Shown in pieces: positions 35,019 through 44,582 of a DNA stretch of 64,000 nucleotides (positions are counted from its first letter, which is position 1; every line of letters begins with the position of its first letter). The DNA is from Saccharothrix sp. NRRL B-16314 (lineage in GTDB: Bacteria > Actinomycetota > Actinomycetes > Mycobacteriales > Pseudonocardiaceae). The stretch lies in NCBI RefSeq assembly GCF_000716595.1, contig NZ_JNXC01000025.1, positions 39,968 through 103,967 on the forward strand. Reading direction: 5' to 3'. The notes beneath the pieces are model-generated. The model was not told where the DNA came from and did not search any database. It saw nothing but the letters and a program-made list of their open reading frames with translations. The position numbers and the translations under genes are program-made.

Positions 35019-36299
35019 TCAGCTCCGTAGACGGCTGAAGCGCTGGTTGGCGCTACCGCTGTAGGTGTACTGGGAGATCCGCGCGCCGTCGGCGGTCGAC
35101 TTCTCCCACACGTCCATGGCCAGACCGGACTGCCGGTTGACGAGGCTGATCACGTCGCCGCCGTGGTCGACCACGCGCCATTGCTGGCTCGTGGCGTTGG
35201 TGTCGGGCTGCTGGGTGATGTCGGCCCCGTTGCTGTTGCCGGAGACCTGGAGGACCAGGCCGCTGTGCCGGGCCTTGACGCGGACGTGGCCGTCGCCGGT
35301 GTCGATGAACTCGAACTGCTGGTTGGTCCGAGCGTTGGGCGCCCACTGGACGAGCCGGGCCCCGGCCGCGGTGGACGCTCCGCTGATGTCGGCCGCTTTG
35401 CCGCTGTGCTGCGCGACCAGGCTGTAGGCGGACGAAGTCGAACGCAGCGAAGAGGCGAGACCGATGCCTTGGTCACGCAGTGCCCCGGCGACGACTTCCG
35501 CGATGCGGGCCGCGCCGGCCGCCTCGAAGTGGGTGTGGTCGTTGCAGAAGAACGCGCCGACCGCGCCCTGGCTGTAGTCGCCGTTGTTCGGGCACAGGCG
35601 CAGCGAGTTGTACAGCGCGATGCTGCGCTGGTGCAGGTCGATGACCGGGACCTGGTCGACCTGCGCCTGGGCGATGGTCTCGTTCACGAACCCGCGGGTG
35701 GCCACCGCGGTCGAACCGGAGCAGCGGATCGCCGACACGGGCGTGACGTAGACGGGCTTCACACCGCGTGCCTTGGCCTCGCGGGACATGGTGGACAACA
35801 GCTCGCGGTAGCGCGCGGTGCCCACGTGGCGCGGGCAGTTCGAGTCGCCGTCGTTGATGCCGAACTGGATGATCAGCCAGTCGCCGGACTGCATGCCGTT
35901 GGTGGAGAGCATGTTCGCCCAGCGCGAGGCGTAGGTGCGCGGGCTGACGACGCACTCGCCGGCGGAGTCCTTGGTGCTCATGACGTTCGTCTCGTAGAGC
36001 CAGGTCTGGATGCTCCGACCGCCCATGGCGTTGTTGACGACCGTGACGTCGTCGTTGAACAGCCGGTCGAATTCCCGGCCCCAGCCGACCGGGCACGTGC
36101 TGCTGCCGTTGGCCATGGTCGAGTCACCGGCCAGCCACACCTTGAACGGCGCGAGGGCCGCTCCCGCCCCCGAGTCGGCCTGCGGTGCGGCGCAGAGCGC
36201 GGGTGCCGGCGCGGCGTGCGCCGGAACCACCACGGCCGCCATGGCGGCGAAGACGGCCGCCGCGACGGCCAGGCACCGGTTCCGTAGAGATGTTCTCAT
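35019..36299 (-). CDS. Secreted SGNH (CE12-like) esterase with C-terminal ricin-type lectin
   Basis: 426 residues with a signal peptide (CLAVAAAVFAAMAAVVVPAHA). The SGNH blocks are visible: WLAGDSTMANG (block I Ser), MGGRS (Gly block), QFGINDGD (Asn block) and CNDHTHFEAAG (Asp/His block), as in rhamnogalacturonan acetylesterases. From about residue 290 a beta-trefoil lectin domain follows with repeats ending in NQQF, SQQW and NQRF. It probably deacetylates plant pectin or xylan while tethered by the lectin. Adjacent to a second esterase with the domains in reverse order; the gap is 35 bp, so both are likely one transcript. Confidence 0.92.
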   Translation of the reverse strand: MRTSLRNRCLAVAAAVFAAMAAVVVPAHAAPAPALCAAPQADSGAGAALAPFKVWLAGDSTMANGSSTCPVGWGREFDRLFNDDVTVVNNAMGGRSIQTWLYETNVMSTKDSAGECVVSPRTYASRWANMLSTNGMQSGDWLIIQFGINDGDSNCPRHVGTARYRELLSTMSREAKARGVKPVYVTPVSAIRCSGSTAVATRGFVNETIAQAQVDQVPVIDLHQRSIALYNSLRLCPNNGDYSQGAVGAFFCNDHTHFEAAGAARIAEVVAGALRDQGIGLASSLRSTSSAYSLVAQHSGKAADISGASTAAGARLVQWAPNARTNQQFEFIDTGDGHVRVKARHSGLVLQVSGNSNGADITQQPDTNATSQQWRVVDHGGDVISLVNRQSGLAMDVWEKSTADGARISQYTYSGSANQRFSRLRS

Positions 36300-36334
36300 C
36301 GGTCCTCCATGTCGTTATCGGCAGAAGTGCGACG

Positions 36335-37837
36335 TCAGCGGACCTGCGTCGACCGGATGACGCCCAGCCGGACGGCCTCGTTCAGCACCAGGTTCGACAT
36401 CGCGGTGGCGCCGTACTCGGAGAAGTGCGTGTTGTCGCCCTTCTCGCGGGTAAGGAACAACTGCTCGGACGGCGTGACGCCGAGTTGCTGGACCAGGTTG
36501 GCGGACAACGTGGTCAGGTCGATCAGCGGAGTGCTCTGCGCCCGCGCGACGGCCTTCATCTCGTTCGGCAGGTCGGTGCCCACTCCGTTGACGTGCCAGG
36601 CGGTTGCGGTGAGGCGCCCGGACGAGTCGAACAGCCGGCGGACCGGCGGCGTCACCAGCACGGGCGTGCCGCCCGCCGCGTGCACGTCGCGGACCATGCG
36701 GGTGAGGTTGTCGCGGAACGCGGTGGCCGAGGTCTGCTTGTCGTTGTGGCCGACCTGGATCATGACCGTGTCGCCCGCGCGGGTCTGCGACCGCACAGCG
36801 GGGAACAGCGTCGAGTTGGACAGCACCGAGCCGGAGCTCTCGCCGGAGTCGGCGTAGTTCGCCACCGACAGGCCCTCGCGCAGGCGGGCGGGCAGGGTCT
36901 GGCCCCAGCCGGTGTAGGGGGCGAAGCTCTGGTCGCACACGGTGGAGTCGCCGACCAGGAACAACGCCGGTGGCCTGACCGGCCTGACCGTGACCGCCAC
37001 GACCGACGGCGAGCGCCCGTCGAACACGAGGTCCAGCCCCGGCGTGCCGGTGCCGTCCTGACCCGTCGGCTGACCTTCCGGGTTGCGGACGTTGACGGTG
37101 ACGACCCGCTCGGCGAACTGGCCCGCGACGGTGTCGACTGCGGCGAGCACCCGGCGTCGGGCCTCGGTGGTGATGCCGGTGGAGGCCGCGCGGGACGAGC
37201 TGCCCAGCCGCACGGTCACGTCGTAGTGGCCCGGCGCCACGTCGTAGCGGCAGGTGATCGGCCCGGTTCCGGTGCAACCGGCCGGCACGGGGTCGCCGGG
37301 GACGGCGCCGAGCCGGACGAGCAGCCACCGCTGGTTGGCGCCGCCGTTGACGTCGTACTGGGAGACGCGCGCGCCGTCGGCGGTGGACCTCTCCCACACG
37401 TCCAACGCCTTGCCGCTGTTGCGGTTGACGATCCCGACGTGGCCGCTGTCGGTGTCGACCAGGCTGAACTGCTGGTTGGTGGCGTTCTTGTCGGTCCACT
37501 GCACGACGTTCGCGCCGTTGGCCGTGGAGGCGGAGGCGATGTCCACGACCTTGCCGCTGTGGCGGGACTTCAGCCGGTAGTACCCGCCGCCGGAGTCGAC
37601 GAACTGGAACTGTTGCGCGGCCGAGTCCGTTCTGGTCGACTGCACCACCGCGCCACCATCGGCCGTGGACTGCACCTGCATGGCCTTGCCGCTGTGCCCG
37701 GCGACCACGACGTACGTGGCGGTCGTGTCGACGGTGGCTGCTTGAGCCGAGGGTGCGATCGGCGCGAGCGCGGCGACCGCGCCCATGACGAGAACCAGTG
37801 CCGATCGCATGACCGCACCGCATGACGGCAATGTCAT
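36335..37837 (-). CDS. Secreted esterase: N-terminal ricin-type lectin, C-terminal SGNH (CE12-like)
   Basis: 500 residues from the ATG at 37837 (GAAAGG at good spacing), signal peptide ending PSAQA. The N-terminal beta-trefoil has three repeats (AQQF, NQQF, NQRW). A linker beta-domain (RYDVAPGHYDVTVRLG) follows, then the SGNH domain: LFLVGDSTVCDQS, DSGESSGS, IQVGHNDKQT, DNTHFSEYGA. The arrangement is typical of rhamnogalacturonan acetylesterases with an appended carbohydrate-binding part. First gene of the pair. The large inverted repeat at 37910-37965 lies in its promoter region. Confidence 0.92.
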   Translation of the reverse strand: MTLPSCGAVMRSALVLVMGAVAALAPIAPSAQAATVDTTATYVVVAGHSGKAMQVQSTADGGAVVQSTRTDSAAQQFQFVDSGGGYYRLKSRHSGKVVDIASASTANGANVVQWTDKNATNQQFSLVDTDSGHVGIVNRNSGKALDVWERSTADGARVSQYDVNGGANQRWLLVRLGAVPGDPVPAGCTGTGPITCRYDVAPGHYDVTVRLGSSSRAASTGITTEARRRVLAAVDTVAGQFAERVVTVNVRNPEGQPTGQDGTGTPGLDLVFDGRSPSVVAVTVRPVRPPALFLVGDSTVCDQSFAPYTGWGQTLPARLREGLSVANYADSGESSGSVLSNSTLFPAVRSQTRAGDTVMIQVGHNDKQTSATAFRDNLTRMVRDVHAAGGTPVLVTPPVRRLFDSSGRLTATAWHVNGVGTDLPNEMKAVARAQSTPLIDLTTLSANLVQQLGVTPSEQLFLTREKGDNTHFSEYGATAMSNLVLNEAVRLGVIRSTQVR

Positions 37838-37909
37838 ATGCGTGCCTTTCGCGGAGAGGGCTTTCCCGGCGAAAGAGTTGCGGTGAATTCGGCCTGTCGT
37901 CAACGGTGG

Positions 37910-37965
37910 CATCTCGTATGGGAGCGGTAGTCGAATACGTTCGACTACCGCTCCCATACGAGATG
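37910..37965. repeat. 56-bp near-perfect palindrome (26-bp arms, TACG loop)
   Basis: The arms 37910-37935 and 37940-37965 are exact complements. A partial third copy, CGGTAGTCGAA, follows at about 37971-37981. The element sits 73 bp upstream of the esterase start. It may be an operator with multiple half-sites, a strong hairpin for a lost upstream gene, or a mobile-element end. Confidence 0.8.
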
Positions 37966-37981
37966 GACCGGTAGTCGAAAA

Positions 37982-38796
37982 CACTGCCCCGGTCAGTGGT
38001 CGCCGCGTCCGGATACGACGTCGATGACCGCCGTGACCGGTCCCGCGTCGGTCCTACCGGTGATCTTGTCGGTGGCGGTGGTGAGCAGGTGGATGGGAGA
38101 GGACAGCCTCGGAGCGGTTGTCAACCACGTCGTTCGCGGCCGGGAAACCCGCTGGATGGCGTCCGCCTGCGGCGACGCATCGCGGACCGCCTTGATCCCG
38201 GAGGCTGAGGTAACACCTGCATGTGACCGTGGCCCGGCGCTCAATCGGTACCGGGACAAAGCAGGTTTCATCGGGGCGCTTCAGCTAGATCTCGTTGACC
38301 TCAACGCTTCGGGGACCGCCTCTCCGCCTCGCGATGGCGATCGGCCGCCTCGATGACAGCGAAGTTCGACCGGCGCAGGTCCTCCTCACCGCGTTCCTCG
38401 ACCACGCGCGCTGCCCGGATCTCAAACACCCCGGGGGACGACGCGTACTCCGCGTCGGCACTCTCGCTGGGCCTCGTCGGCGGCGGTGAGGGCGGCTGAG
38501 ATCTGGGTGGAGCAGCACCGAGCGGCGCTTGCCGATGTGGCGGGCAGGGTCCCGGGCCTGGTTGTGGTCGAGCACTGTCGTGGAGTGGCAGCGCAACAGC
38601 CCCGTCCGGTGGTGTATGGCTTCTGAAGAGAAACCGACCCTGTCCGAACGGGGCTATCGCACTGTCTGTCAAGCTCGGTCTTTGTGAATGCCGTTCAGTT
38701 GGCGGTACATTGTGTCTTGCGCTTGATCGTTCGGCAGCCGGGTGCCGTGTTCTGGGACAGCGGGTCGCCGGTGCGGCGGCTGACCGCGCTCACAGA
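37982..38796. other. Gene-poor spacer with unrecognized remnants
   Basis: About 800 bp. Minus-strand fragments such as IHLLTTATDKITGRTDAGPVT (ending near 37993) and ARVVEERGEEDLRRSNFAVIE (ending near 38301) look like tails of real proteins but have no start, ribosome binding site or recognizable family. Nothing else is supported. Confidence 0.4.
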
Positions 38797-39288
38797 TCAG
38801 CCAGTTCCCACCTGTTCGATCACCCAGCGGGAGGTCGTGCTGATGGATGGCGCGTAGACGACCTCTTCCCCGATGAATCCCCGCGCGTGCAGGTACTTGC
38901 CGCTCAGTTCGTGCAGGATGTACTTCGGACTGCCGGATGAGGTGTTGTAGAGCTGATATGAACCACCGTTGCACGCAAACGTGTAGACATCCGCACCGTT
39001 TCCGTCGAGGCAGTGGTTTGATACCGGATTCCTCCAGACGCGGTCGACGATCGTCCACACCTGCTTCGCACTGCGGTCACAGTTGCCGAGGACGAGGTTT
39101 CCCTTGCCCGCCGTGATGTTCACCTGAAGGCAGGAGTTGGTGCTGTTGGCGTTGCGCACTTGGTAGTACACCGCCTGCGCCGTCTGCCCCGCCTGCGCCG
39201 AGGTCGCGACACCGACCAGCAACGTCGAGCCGAATGCGATCGCCGCTCCGGCACTGGTGAGTCGCCTGAGGTTCGCCTTGAGTTTCAT
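38797..39288 (-). CDS. Small secreted ricin-type lectin-like protein
   Basis: 163 residues from the ATG at 39288 (GAAGGGG upstream). A signal peptide (AGAAIAFGSTLLVGVATSAQA) is followed by one beta-trefoil-like domain of about 125 residues containing SCLQVNITAGKGNLVLGNC, KQVWTIVD and HCLDGNGADVYTFACNGG, with paired cysteines in each repeat. There is no catalytic domain. It probably binds a carbohydrate or glycoprotein outside the cell; alternatively a spore- or stress-related secreted protein. Confidence 0.75.
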   Translation of the reverse strand: MKLKANLRRLTSAGAAIAFGSTLLVGVATSAQAGQTAQAVYYQVRNANSTNSCLQVNITAGKGNLVLGNCDRSAKQVWTIVDRVWRNPVSNHCLDGNGADVYTFACNGGSYQLYNTSSGSPKYILHELSGKYLHARGFIGEEVVYAPSISTTSRWVIEQVGTG

Positions 39289-39479
39289 GATCAACCCCTT
39301 CGAGTCCTGACTGTTGGCGGGTCGCTCTTGGTGTCCCGCCGAGTGGGCCGTCGGATCTGGATGGAGGATGCGGGTCCGGTCGTGTGAACTTCTTGCAGGT
39401 TTTCTGCACTGCGCTGCTCAGGGCGTTATGCCTGTAGCTCAGGGGCAACCGGGCCAGGGTGCGGTGGTGCGTGGTGGTG

Positions 39480-40110
39480 CGTGGTTGGTGCAGAGGTCTG
39501 CGGGTGTCCGGTGGACCTGGGCACCCCCAGGCAACGGCGCGTGCTGGCCGCGTTGGCGGTCGACGCCGGGCAGGTGGTGCCGGTGGGATCGGCTGCTACG
39601 ACGAGCGCTGGTCGCGGGGGACGGTCCGGCCATCGTGCACCGGTCGCGCGGCTACGCCCTGACCACCGACATGACCGAGCCGCTGACCGACCTGCGCCGG
39701 ATCCGCGAGTTGTGAGCCCCTGGAAACGCGGAAGTCGATGACGAGCACCCGACTCGGATGCTGCCCGACGCACCGGACCTGTGACTCAGCGAGCCACTGA
39801 CCGGCGTGGACGGTGCGTGGGCCGAAGCCGAGCGTGACCGATTGTCACAGGAGCCGATGACTGTCGAACACAACCTGGCGAATGCCCGGCTGCGCCCCGG
39901 GACGGGTGGTCGGTTGTGGCTGGGCTGTCGATGTGGAGCGCCCAGCAGCCGTTGGACGAGCGGGTGGCGGGACAGTACCTGCTCGCACTGCACCAGGCTG
40001 GACGGTCCGCCGGCGCCTTCGAGCACTACCAACAGGTCCGCACCCGGTTGATCGAGGAGTTGGCCACCGAACCCGGGATCGTCGCACCCTCCGCCGTTGC
40101 CCGTGTCTCG
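39480..40110 (+). pseudogene. Degenerate SARP regulator (tandem copy of the next gene)
   Basis: Fragments in shifting frames align with the intact regulator at 40944: VDLGTPRQRRVLAALAVDAGQVVPV, then IVHRSRGYALTTDMTEPLTDLRRIREL, WAEAERDRLSQEPMTVEHNLANARL and PLDERVAGQYLLALHQAGRS, ending in LIEELATEPG. These are the winged-helix and BTAD parts of a SARP. There are several frameshifts and deletions. It looks like an ancient tandem duplicate. Confidence 0.85.
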
Positions 40111-40121
40111 ATCGCCGGGTG

Positions 40122-40590
40122 CTACTCGTCCAGCCACGTGCGCACCGTGGCGGGCTGCTGCTCGTAGACGCGGCGGGCCGGCGCTGCGGGGTGAACCCGT
40201 GCCGGCGCAGCCACAACCCGACGCCCTGCTCGGTCATGTCGACCCCAGCGGCCAGCCGGATCAGCTCGACCACCGCCTGGCGGGTCCACAGCGGGCCGCC
40301 GATCAGCAGCTCCTCCGGGGTGTAGTCGGCCATCGCCGCGAACAGCGTGCCCCGATCCTCCGGACCGATTCGGCCAAGCCGGGACGCCCCTTGCCAGTCG
40401 CCAGGCCGTCGCGACCGTCCCGCAGGTAGGCACGCCACCAGGTGCCCACCGACCGTTCCGAGACCCCGAACACCTCCGCGGCCTGCCGATAACCCTCGAC
40501 CCGACCGGACTCCAACGCCGCCACCACCCGCAACCGCAGCACCTCACGCTCCGCAGGCGACAACCGATGCGCACCCTCGACCTCGACCAC
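40122..40590 (-). pseudogene. IS630-type transposase, N-terminal part only
   Basis: The HTH start SPAEREVLRLRVVAALESGR followed by YRQAAEVFGVSERSVGTWWRAY is in one frame. After a shift, TPEELLIGGPLWTRQAVVELI and GVGLWLRRHGFTPQ follow in another. The DDE domain is missing. It was inserted between the broken and the intact SARP genes and may have driven the decay of the former. Confidence 0.85.
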
Positions 40591-40943
40591 GAGCGATCAA
40601 CCTCCAGCAAGGCGATCACTTTCGACTCAATAGCTCCGAGACGAGTACCGCGCGATCGGCCCAGTCCGGCCGCGGGCGGGAATCGGCCCGGCGCAGCACT
40701 GCGACTTTCGTGCCGCGGCAGCGGTCTTCGGCGTTCTCGGGCCAAGAACCGGCCGAGCAGAACCAATCAGGCGGCCAGGACCGCCAGCAGGGTCGGCAGT
40801 CCGGTCATCGCCGTGTCCTTTCTCGGGAAGTTGTCATGGGGGCATGGTGCAGGGCCGTTCGTGTGAACCGCCGGCAAGGTTCCTGTGCGGTGATGGTCAG
40901 GCCGCTATTTCTGGTGACCAGAGGGAAGCGTCGGAGGGGTGGT

Positions 40944-43721
40944 GTGCCGGTGGAGTTGCGCCTGCTGGGCGAGGTGACCGCAGAGGTTGACGGGCAGCCG
41001 GTGGACCTGGGCACACCCCGACAGCGGTGCGTGCTGGCGGCCCTGGCCGTCGACGCCGGGCGGGTGGTGCCGGTGGACCGGCTGGTCGAGCGGGTCTGGG
41101 GCGTGGACGCGGCGCCGCGAGCGCGGGCGACGCTACACGGCTACATCTCGCGGCTGCGCAGGGTGCTGGCTGGCGCGGACGGGGCGGCCATCGTGCGCCG
41201 TTCGGGCGGTTATGCGTTAGTGGCCGCGGTGGTGGAGCCGGTGGTGGACCTGCACCGGTTCCGCGACCTGCGCCTCCGCGCCTGCGACGAGTCCGGACAG
41301 GCCGCTCGGTTGTTGACCGAGGCGCTGGCGCTGTGGCGGGGCGAGGCGCTGACCGGCTTGCAAGGGCAGTGGGCGTGGGCCGAACGCGACCGACTAGGAC
41401 AGGAGCGGCTGGCCGCCGAGCAGGACCTCGTCGACGCCCGGCTGCGCGTCGGGACCGGCGGTGACTTGGTGGCAGAGCTGTCCGCGCGGAGCGCGCAGCA
41501 CCCGTTGGACGAGCGGGTACAGGGACAGTACGTGGTGGCGCTGCACCAGCTCGGACGCACCGCGGACGCGTTGGAGCACTACCGCCAGGTCCGCGAGAGG
41601 CTGGTCGAGGAGCTGGGCACGGAGCCGGGCTCCACGCTCCGAGAACTGCACCAGCGAATCCTGACCGCGGATTCCGCCCTTACACCCACGCCCACGACGG
41701 CCGTGCCCGCGCCGCCTCGCCAGCTGCCGATGCCACCCACGCCGTTCGTCGGCCGCCAGGACGCACTGGACACCTTGGGCGCCGCGCTGGATGTCTCCGC
41801 CACGGTGGCCGTCTCGGTCATCGGCGGTGCCGGCGGGGTGGGCAAGACCTGGTTGGCCCTGCGGTGGGCGCACTGGAACCTGCACCGGTTCCCCGAGGGG
41901 CAACTGTTCGTCGACCTGCAAGGGTTCAGCCCCACCGGACGGCCGACCGAGCCGGGGGACGCGCTGCGCGGCTTCCTCGACGCCCTCGGCGTCGCCCCCA
42001 CCAGTCTCCCGCCGGACCTCGACGCGCGGGCCGCGCTGTACCGCAGTCTGGTCGCCGGGCGCCGGATGCTGGTCTTGCTGGACAACGCTGCCACGATCGA
42101 CCAGGTCCTACCGCTGCTGCCCGGCAGCGCGACCTGCACGGTCCTCGTCACCGGCCGCACCGCGCTGCCGTCCCTGATCGATCGCTACGGTGCCCGGCAC
42201 CTGCCATTGGACGTCCTCAGCCGTTGTGAGGCGCGTGCCCTGCTGGCCAGTCGCCTCGGCGCGGAACGGGTCGACGTCGACCCTGAGGTGACCGACGAGC
42301 TGGTCGAGCTGTGCGGACGGCACCCGCTGGCACTGGCGATCACCGCCCGGCACGCGGCCACCCACTCGACGATTCCGCTCGCCGAGTTCGCCGCCGAACT
42401 CCGAGACTCGGGGCTGGACATGCTCGACCACGACACCGACCCGGCCTCCAGTCTGCCAACCGTGCTCTCGTGGTCGCTGCGCCACCTCACCGATCGCCAA
42501 CGGCGGCTGTTCGCGCTGCTCGGAACGGCACCCGCCCAGGACGTCGACCTGCCTGCCGCCGCCTCGCTCGTCGGCCTCGGCCGGGCGGAGGCACGCAAGG
42601 AGTTGCGCGTGCTGGAGGACAACTCACTGGTCGACCGACGTCCACAAGGCCGTTACGCGATGCATGACTTGGTCCGGGCCTACGCAGCCACTACCGCCCA
42701 CGACCACCTCACCGAGACTGAACGGCGAGCGGCGCTGGAACGGGTGGTGGACTTCTACCTACACACCTCCCACACCGCCGACCGCCTCCTGAACCCCCAC
42801 CGCGAACTGGTCCGGCTCGATCCGCCCACCGCGGGCGTGTGTCCGCACCCGTTGGCCGGCGTTCCGGCGGCGACAGCGTGGTTTGAGGCCGAACACACCG
42901 CCGTGCTGGCCGCCCAGCGCGTCGCGGCAAGCAACGCGTGGCACTCCACCGTGTGGCACCTGGCGTGGACCCTGAACACCTTCCAGACCCGACAGGGACG
43001 CCTCCGCGACAACCTCGCGGCGTGGTCGGCCGCATTGGACGCCGCCTCACACCTGCCCGATCCCACCTTCCGCATCCACGCCCACCGGCGGCTCGGCCAC
43101 GCGCACACCGTTCTGGGCCGTCGTGAGGAAGGTCTCGAGCAGCTGCGCCGAGCCCTTGCCCTGGCGGAGCAGAACCACGATGCCACCCAACAAGCCCACA
43201 CGCACCGTGCACTCGCCGGAGCCTGGGAACGGCTGGGCGAACACGAGCGGGCCTTGAACCACGCGAACCGCACGCTCGGCTTCTACCGCCTCCTGGGCCA
43301 ACCGGCATGGGAGGCCGCCGCGCTCAACGCGGTGGGGTGGTACACGGCCCGGCTGGGCGACTACGACACCGCCCGCACCCATTGTGAGGACGCGCTCGCA
43401 CTGCAGCGGTGTCACCGGGATCGCTACGGCGAGGCGAGCACCTTGGACAGCCTGGGGTACATCGCCCACCACAGCGGGGACCACGGGCAGGCTGTCCACT
43501 ATTACCAGCAGGCCCTCGTCCGGTTCCGCGACCTCGAGAACACCTACCACGCGGCCGAGATCCTCGACCGGCTCGGGCGGTCCAACACCGCGCTCGGCCG
43601 GTACGAGCATGCCGTGGCAGCCTGGCGGGAGGCGTGGGAGTTGTACGTGCGGCAGGGGCGCATCGGCGACGGCGAACGCGTCCAGCGACAACTCGACGGC
43701 TTGCCAAAGGGGGGCGGGTGA
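40944..43721 (+). CDS. AfsR/SARP-family transcriptional regulator (winged HTH - BTAD - NB-ARC - TPR)
   Basis: 925 residues from the GTG at 40944, 5-6 nt after GGAGGGG. Domains in order: an OmpR-like winged helix (VELRLLGEVTAEVDGQPVDL..RQRCVLAAL), BTAD (to about residue 245), an NB-ARC ATPase with Walker A VIGGAGGVGKTWLAL near residue 295 and a MHDLVRAYA (MHD) motif, and a C-terminal run of TPR-like helices (residues about 680-900). Such proteins activate antibiotic gene clusters or development in actinomycetes, often in response to ATP and phosphorylation. No obvious biosynthetic target lies immediately beside it; the downstream secreted PG-binding protein is the nearest gene. Confidence 0.93.
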   Translation: MPVELRLLGEVTAEVDGQPVDLGTPRQRCVLAALAVDAGRVVPVDRLVERVWGVDAAPRARATLHGYISRLRRVLAGADGAAIVRRSGGYALVAAVVEPVVDLHRFRDLRLRACDESGQAARLLTEALALWRGEALTGLQGQWAWAERDRLGQERLAAEQDLVDARLRVGTGGDLVAELSARSAQHPLDERVQGQYVVALHQLGRTADALEHYRQVRERLVEELGTEPGSTLRELHQRILTADSALTPTPTTAVPAPPRQLPMPPTPFVGRQDALDTLGAALDVSATVAVSVIGGAGGVGKTWLALRWAHWNLHRFPEGQLFVDLQGFSPTGRPTEPGDALRGFLDALGVAPTSLPPDLDARAALYRSLVAGRRMLVLLDNAATIDQVLPLLPGSATCTVLVTGRTALPSLIDRYGARHLPLDVLSRCEARALLASRLGAERVDVDPEVTDELVELCGRHPLALAITARHAATHSTIPLAEFAAELRDSGLDMLDHDTDPASSLPTVLSWSLRHLTDRQRRLFALLGTAPAQDVDLPAAASLVGLGRAEARKELRVLEDNSLVDRRPQGRYAMHDLVRAYAATTAHDHLTETERRAALERVVDFYLHTSHTADRLLNPHRELVRLDPPTAGVCPHPLAGVPAATAWFEAEHTAVLAAQRVAASNAWHSTVWHLAWTLNTFQTRQGRLRDNLAAWSAALDAASHLPDPTFRIHAHRRLGHAHTVLGRREEGLEQLRRALALAEQNHDATQQAHTHRALAGAWERLGEHERALNHANRTLGFYRLLGQPAWEAAALNAVGWYTARLGDYDTARTHCEDALALQRCHRDRYGEASTLDSLGYIAHHSGDHGQAVHYYQQALVRFRDLENTYHAAEILDRLGRSNTALGRYEHAVAAWREAWELYVRQGRIGDGERVQRQLDGLPKGGG

Positions 43722-43932
43722 CGGAACGCCTGCCGTCGTTGAGCTTGTGGGACTCTGTCGCCCGATTGAGGCCGTGCTGATCACGGGCGGCTTCGCGTCG
43801 CACTCGTCGGCCAGAGCCGGGCTGCACCTCGACACGCCGCCGACCGGTTCTCGGCGGCCTGCTCAACGAGTACGAACCCACAGCAGCCTAACCACAGGTC
43901 GAAAGTACGACCGACTTTTGGCCCCCACAAGC

Positions 43933-43952
43933 TGTCGGGTGTTCACCCGACA
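43933..43952. promoter_or_regulatory. 20-bp palindrome upstream of the PG-binding protein
   Basis: TGTCGGGTG-TT-CACCCGACA has perfect 9-bp arms about 125 bp before the gene start, so a likely operator. Otherwise 43722-44075 contains no gene. Confidence 0.5.
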
Positions 43953-44075
43953 CCGCCGGGGCCGTCGTCCTCGTACCTTGTGATCAGCTGCCGCACAGAT
44001 ACCTGCTCCGGCAACGGAAACCTGGCGGAGTGGACGGCAAGCAAGGTCGGTCTCGGCCCGGTTCAAGGAGTGCGA

Positions 44076-44525
44076 ATGGGCAAGTTCAAATCCCGCTGGT
44101 TCGTTTCGGCGGTTTCCATGGCGATGTTGGGCGCGGGGTTGGCCACGCTGACCGCCGCGCCCGCCAACGCGGCGGTCAGCTGCACCCACGCGATTACGAT
44201 CAGCAGCGACCCCTCCGGCTCATATGCGACCGTTCCCGGTGTCAGCTACGGTGTTCCCTGGGGCCCAGGTGACTGCCACCTGTCCGAGGGCAGCTCCGGC
44301 GCAGGTGTCAAGGCCATGCAGCGCGGGTTGAACTCCTGCTACGGCGCTGGTCTCACCGCCGATGGGCAATTCGGACCGAAGACGCGGAGCGCGCTGATCA
44401 CCGTGCAGAAGGCCATCGGTGTCAGCGCGGACGGGATCTTCGGGCCGAACACTCGTGGGACCATGAGGTGGATGGCCTTCACCAACGACGTCCTGTTGGG
44501 TTGCCGCTACTTCAGGTACGCGTAA
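44076..44525 (+). CDS. Secreted peptidoglycan-binding protein (PG_binding_1)
   Basis: 149 residues from the ATG at 44076, 5 nt after AAGGAG. The signal peptide ends PANAA; the mature part has a PG_binding_1 helical repeat (GSSGAGVKAMQRGLNSCYG, LTADGQFGPKTRSALITVQKAIGVSADGIFGPNTRGTMRW). There is no hydrolase domain, so it probably anchors in the cell wall or acts as an inhibitor or regulator. It is monocistronic, with a very strong terminator. Confidence 0.9.
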   Translation: MGKFKSRWFVSAVSMAMLGAGLATLTAAPANAAVSCTHAITISSDPSGSYATVPGVSYGVPWGPGDCHLSEGSSGAGVKAMQRGLNSCYGAGLTADGQFGPKTRSALITVQKAIGVSADGIFGPNTRGTMRWMAFTNDVLLGCRYFRYA

Positions 44526-44530
44526 TACCG

Positions 44531-44579
44531 GGTCAGGCAGCGTCCACCCAGCCATCGACGGGGTGGACGCTGCCTGACC
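44531..44579. terminator. 19-bp perfect hairpin terminator
   Basis: The arms 44531-44549 and 44561-44579 are exact complements, starting 5 bp after the stop codon. It probably also ends transcription from the opposite strand. Confidence 0.85.
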
Positions 44580-44582
44580 GGT

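Noticed and set aside
36185..37825. 546-codon open frame on the plus strand opposite the esterase
   Set aside because: Antisense shadow of a gene with clear SGNH and ricin motifs; the translation is dominated by Arg, Val and Gly repeats without domains.
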